Origin: Sarcophilus harrisii
Lineage: Eukaryota; Chordata; Mammalia; Dasyuromorphia; Dasyuridae
Assembly (NCBI RefSeq): GCF_902635505.1
Contig: NC_045426.1
Location: 393,254,138-393,318,137 of the forward strand
DNA: 64,000 bases
Direction: 5' to 3'
How positions within the stretch are numbered: the stretch's first letter is position 1; the number at the start of each line of letters is the position of its first letter. Below the pieces are notes generated by a model, which worked only from the letters and a program-made list of their open reading frames with translations, was not told the origin of the DNA and did no database searches. Below are positions 61,600 through 64,000 of this stretch, in pieces. Made by a program: the position numbers and the translations under genes.

Positions 61600-63000
61600 G
61601 CAGCCTGTATGTTAAATTCAATTCGTCAGACTCCTCCCTCCGTGCTCCTCCCTCCCCTTTCTTCCCCTCCCCTGCTTCTATAGTGCCTCCGCCTCAGCGC
61701 AGCACAGGGCACAGACAGAGCTGCTGCCTCTGCAATGTCAGCAGCCACACTGGCGGTGGCGGCGGAGGCGGCGGCGGCAGCAGTGGCTGCAGCTACGGCG
61801 GCGTCCCAGTAGAAGCAGGGGAGATCCCGGCCAGAGCCTAGGAGTCGGTACACAAGCATCTAGGTTCCGGGGAGGAACACCACGGTTCCTGGGCTGAGAT
61901 TAGCCATTCTGACTACCCATCTCCTCTCATCCACGAAACAGCGTGATCCCCGGAGTCTGGCTGTCTCTGAGGATACCCAGCAGAAGGAGACGCGACTTTG
62001 CAGGGAGAGAGAGAGAACAACCCCGGAATCTCCCTCTCTTCCCAACCTAAAACCTCTTTTCTCCCCTCCACCCCCTCCCCACGGCAACGCTTGCCCGCAG
62101 TCTCTTCTCTCCTCCAGCTCCCTCAATCTCAAGACCTGGCTCTCTTGGAAGCCTGTGAAGAGCCTGAGAATCGCGCAACAAAGAAGAGTCAGGAATTACT
62201 AACCGGGAAACCTGATCATTGCTGCTGCAGTGACTAGGAGATAGCACGACCATCTCTGCCCTCCTTCCCGCCCCCAGCTAAGCAACACTCCCTCCAACCC
62301 CCTTTTTACTCCTCGCCCCCATCTTTCCTGCCCAAGCTGCTCAGTGATTGATCAACCTCTGAGTGCCCCCAAAGGGAAGGAGACTCTTTGCTTGCAGTAC
62401 AGCAGCCCCCTCTATCTCTCCCCTCAGAAGAGGGAAAGAAATAGAAGGGAGGAGAGAAGAGGGATAATCATATGACCGTGGTAATAAATAACCCGAAGGA
62501 GAGCCAGTCCTGCTAGCTCAGATGCTGCAATGCTGCCAGCTCTGAATGTGAGGAGAGAGAGTCTCTGAGAGAGCCGTCACAACCGACCCCCATCTCTTGC
62601 GCAGCCCCAGGAGCCCCAGTTTCAGTCTTCTTCCTCGGAATATCCGAGCCCTGCAGCACAAGCTGCTTTCCTGTCTGGCCGAGAGCAGAGAAAAAAGAAG
62701 CAAGTTGTCCCGTAGCAGTGGCGGCGCCGTCGGCGGCGGCAGCGGCCAAGGCAGTCAGACGTCCAGCTTCTCACCGCCTTCCAGTCCTTCAGCCCCGCGT
62801 CCCCGCCCCTGCGCGCAGCGCTTCGTGTGCGCCTCCCTTCGCCTCATCTTCTCCTGGTCCACTGGGTTAGCGCGGAGTCCACGGCTGGTGCTGCACGTTC
62901 CAGGTAGTCAGCAGGGGAAGAAGTCAAGTCAGCCGCTACGGTCGAGGAAAGAGTGGTTATTTTTCTCCCGGATCGCCCGAGCCACAGAAGATTAAAATGG
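61600..63000 (+). promoter_or_regulatory. CpG-island promoter and 5' leader region of UBE2QL1
   Basis: GC and CpG content rise abruptly from about 61.6 kb, continue through the first exon, and contrast with the AT-rich DNA upstream. GC-box-like sites are visible near 62267 (CCCGCCCCC) and 62801 (CCCCGCCCC). I see no convincing TATA box, as expected for a CpG-island promoter. The transcription start cannot be fixed from sequence. If transcription begins before about 62.47 kb, the leader holds short upstream ATG frames, for example 62472-62516 (14 codons plus stop) and another beginning at 62521. These could dampen translation of the main frame. Extent and function are inferred from composition and position only. 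Confidence 0.7.
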
Positions 63001-63866
63001 CTACTCTGCTTCGGAAAATCGGACTCATCCGGCTGCACAATCGGGACACTGAGGACCCCAAACATCACCACAACCATCTCCACAGCAGCAGCCAGCACGG
63101 CCGCGGCGGCGGCGGCGGCTCCTCTCTGAGGGGCAAAGGCAACCAGAAGAACCACAGTAACAAGCAGCAGCAGCAGCAGCAGCAGAATGCTCCGGGAGGA
63201 GGGGGCGGCTGCAGCGGCGGCGGTATCAATGAAGGCAGCCCTGGGCACTCCAAGAACAAGCGAGCGCTGGAGCTGGCCAACAAGGACAAGCAGCAGCAGC
63301 AGCAGCAGTCCAGCTCCGGGAGCCACAAGGAGAAGCAGGCGAGCTCCAGGGAGAACCAGTCCACTAAGGAATCCAAGCAGCCGGGCGGGGGTGGCGGCCG
63401 CAGCAGCGGAGGCGGGAAGGGTTCTTCGCAGGTGGCCCAGACCCCAGCAGCCAGCAGCCTGGCGCCAATGGGGCGAGGGCAGCCCGGTACCCAGGTGAGG
63501 AGCCGGCGATTGATGAAGGAGCTGCAGGACATCTCCCGGCTGAGCGACCGCTTCATCTCAGTGGAGCTGGTAGACGAGAGTCTCTACGACTGGAATGTGA
63601 AGCTGCACCAGGTGGATAAGGACTCGGTGTTGTGGCAGGACATGAAAGAAACCAACACCGAATTCATCCTGCTCAACCTCACCTTCCCCGACAACTTCCC
63701 CTTCTCACCGCCCTTCATGAGAGTGCTCAGCCCCCGGCTGGAAAACGGCTATGTGCTGGACGGGGGAGCCATCTGCATGGAGTTGCTCACCCCTCGGGGT
63801 TGGTCCAGCGCCTACACAGTCGAGGCTGTCATGAGGCAGTTTGCTGCCAGCCTGGTGAAGGGCCAG
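62997..63866 (+). CDS. UBE2QL1: UBE2QL1, first coding exon (E2 ubiquitin-conjugating enzyme Q-like 1), partial
   Basis: The exon encodes 290 residues and ends in phase 0 at CAG|GTAAGA; later exons lie beyond the window. Residues 173-290 are the UBC-fold core, starting MKELQDISRLSDRF and running through DWNVKLHQVDKDS, FPDNFPFSPPFMRVLSP and GGAICMELLTPRGW to SLVKGQ. I recognise this as nearly identical to mammalian UBE2QL1. The likely catalytic cysteine is C260 in GGAICMELL, equal to C88 of the 161-residue form. The family transfers ubiquitin from E1 to targets or E3s. Residues 1-172 are an extension: MATLLRKIGLIRLHNRD, a His-rich patch (about 23-34), Gly runs, Gln tracts at 57-63 and 99-104, and a basic RSRR just before M173. 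I chose ATG 62997 because it has A at -3 and G at +4, and because an in-frame TAG at 62868-62870 lies upstream with no in-frame ATG between. M173 remains a possible alternative start. Confidence is high for the gene and moderate for the long N-terminus. Confidence 0.95.
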
Positions 63867-64000
63867 GTAAGAAGGGAGGAGGCTGGGGGAGGCAGAGGCT
63901 GAAGCTTGGGGTTGGCGAAGGGGTGGGTGGGTGGAGAGGGGAGATCCGCGAAGCTATCTGTGGGACAGTAGAGGGACCCTGCATAGGCAAAGGGCAGGGA
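63867..64000 (+). other. UBE2QL1: start of UBE2QL1 intron 1
   Basis: The sequence GTAAGAAGG follows the codon for Q290 and is a strong donor. In the human protein the next residues are GRICRKAG, whereas reading on here gives VRREEAGGGRG and a stop. This supports an intron boundary at this point. The intron is GC- and G-rich as far as the window shows. Confidence 0.9.

Noticed and set aside
61462-61683. WDGMG-repeat protein
   Set aside because: Translation of the GATGG microsatellite.
62597-62995. 132-codon frame ending one base before the UBE2QL1 ATG
   Set aside because: It begins at TTG rather than ATG, and no ATG occurs in this frame. Composition is that of GC-rich leader; no evidence of translation.
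62844-63556. Long minus-strand frames across UBE2QL1 exon 1 (160 and 163 codons)
   Set aside because: Antisense shadows of the low-complexity Gly/Gln/Ser coding sequence, rich in Leu and Ala runs; no independent gene features.
1-64000. CRISPR arrays, prokaryotic operons, or a novel defence or mobile gene system
   Set aside because: No spaced direct repeats, no dense coding, no ribosome-binding-site pattern; the window is plainly vertebrate intergenic DNA with a single host gene exon.

Overview
This window reads as intergenic DNA from a marsupial nuclear genome, followed by the 5' end of one host gene at the right edge. The evidence for a marsupial is the repeat content: tRNA-type and CORE-type SINEs with the marsupial 3' end, marsupial-type L1/HAL1 LINEs, RTE-like repeats with the 'gaccatgacatcagg' type of core, and a short hAT transposon present in three copies. 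I cannot name the species. An Australasian marsupial would fit the SINE type, but this is inference.

The only protein-coding gene I can support is UBE2QL1, a ubiquitin-conjugating enzyme of the E2 Q-like family. Its first coding exon occupies 62997-63866 on the + strand and ends at a clean splice donor. It lies in a GC-rich, CpG-rich block from about 61.6 kb to the end of the window, in sharp contrast to the AT-rich DNA before it. The ORF begins 172 codons upstream of the methionine that starts the familiar 161-residue mammalian protein and adds a low-complexity His/Gly/Gln/Ser-rich N-terminal region.

Layout: 0-11 kb is AT-rich DNA with SINEs, a hAT copy and an old L1 3' end split by a solo LTR. 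At 11.5-16 kb an old endogenous retrovirus with paired LTRs sits inside an RTE-like repeat. At 10.8, 16.9 and 22 kb are LTRs of a second family. At 17.6-30 kb is mostly unassigned DNA with CORE-SINE/L2 fragments. At 30.1-34.5 kb is a HAL1-like L1 (ORF1 plus the ORF2 tail) into which other L1 pieces and a SINE are nested. At 34.5-41 kb is mostly non-repetitive DNA, including a possible conserved non-coding element near 39 kb. At 41.2-46.2 kb is an L1 cluster with well-preserved target-site duplications. At 46-52 kb is unassigned DNA, plus an RTE-like repeat split by a hAT copy and an LTR. At 52-55 kb is the 5' half of a minus-strand L1 and a CR1/L3-like LINE. At 55.4 kb is a long GAA/GGA purine tract, and 55.6-61.4 kb is AT-rich. 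A perfect 22-copy GATGG array lies 1.4 kb before the UBE2QL1 start codon.

I found no tRNA, rRNA, CRISPR or microbial-type system. Almost all open reading frames outside UBE2QL1 are chance frames, simple-repeat translations or LINE remnants. The notable material is the nested record of insertions with readable target-site duplications, the N-terminal extension of UBE2QL1, and a few candidate regulatory stretches.
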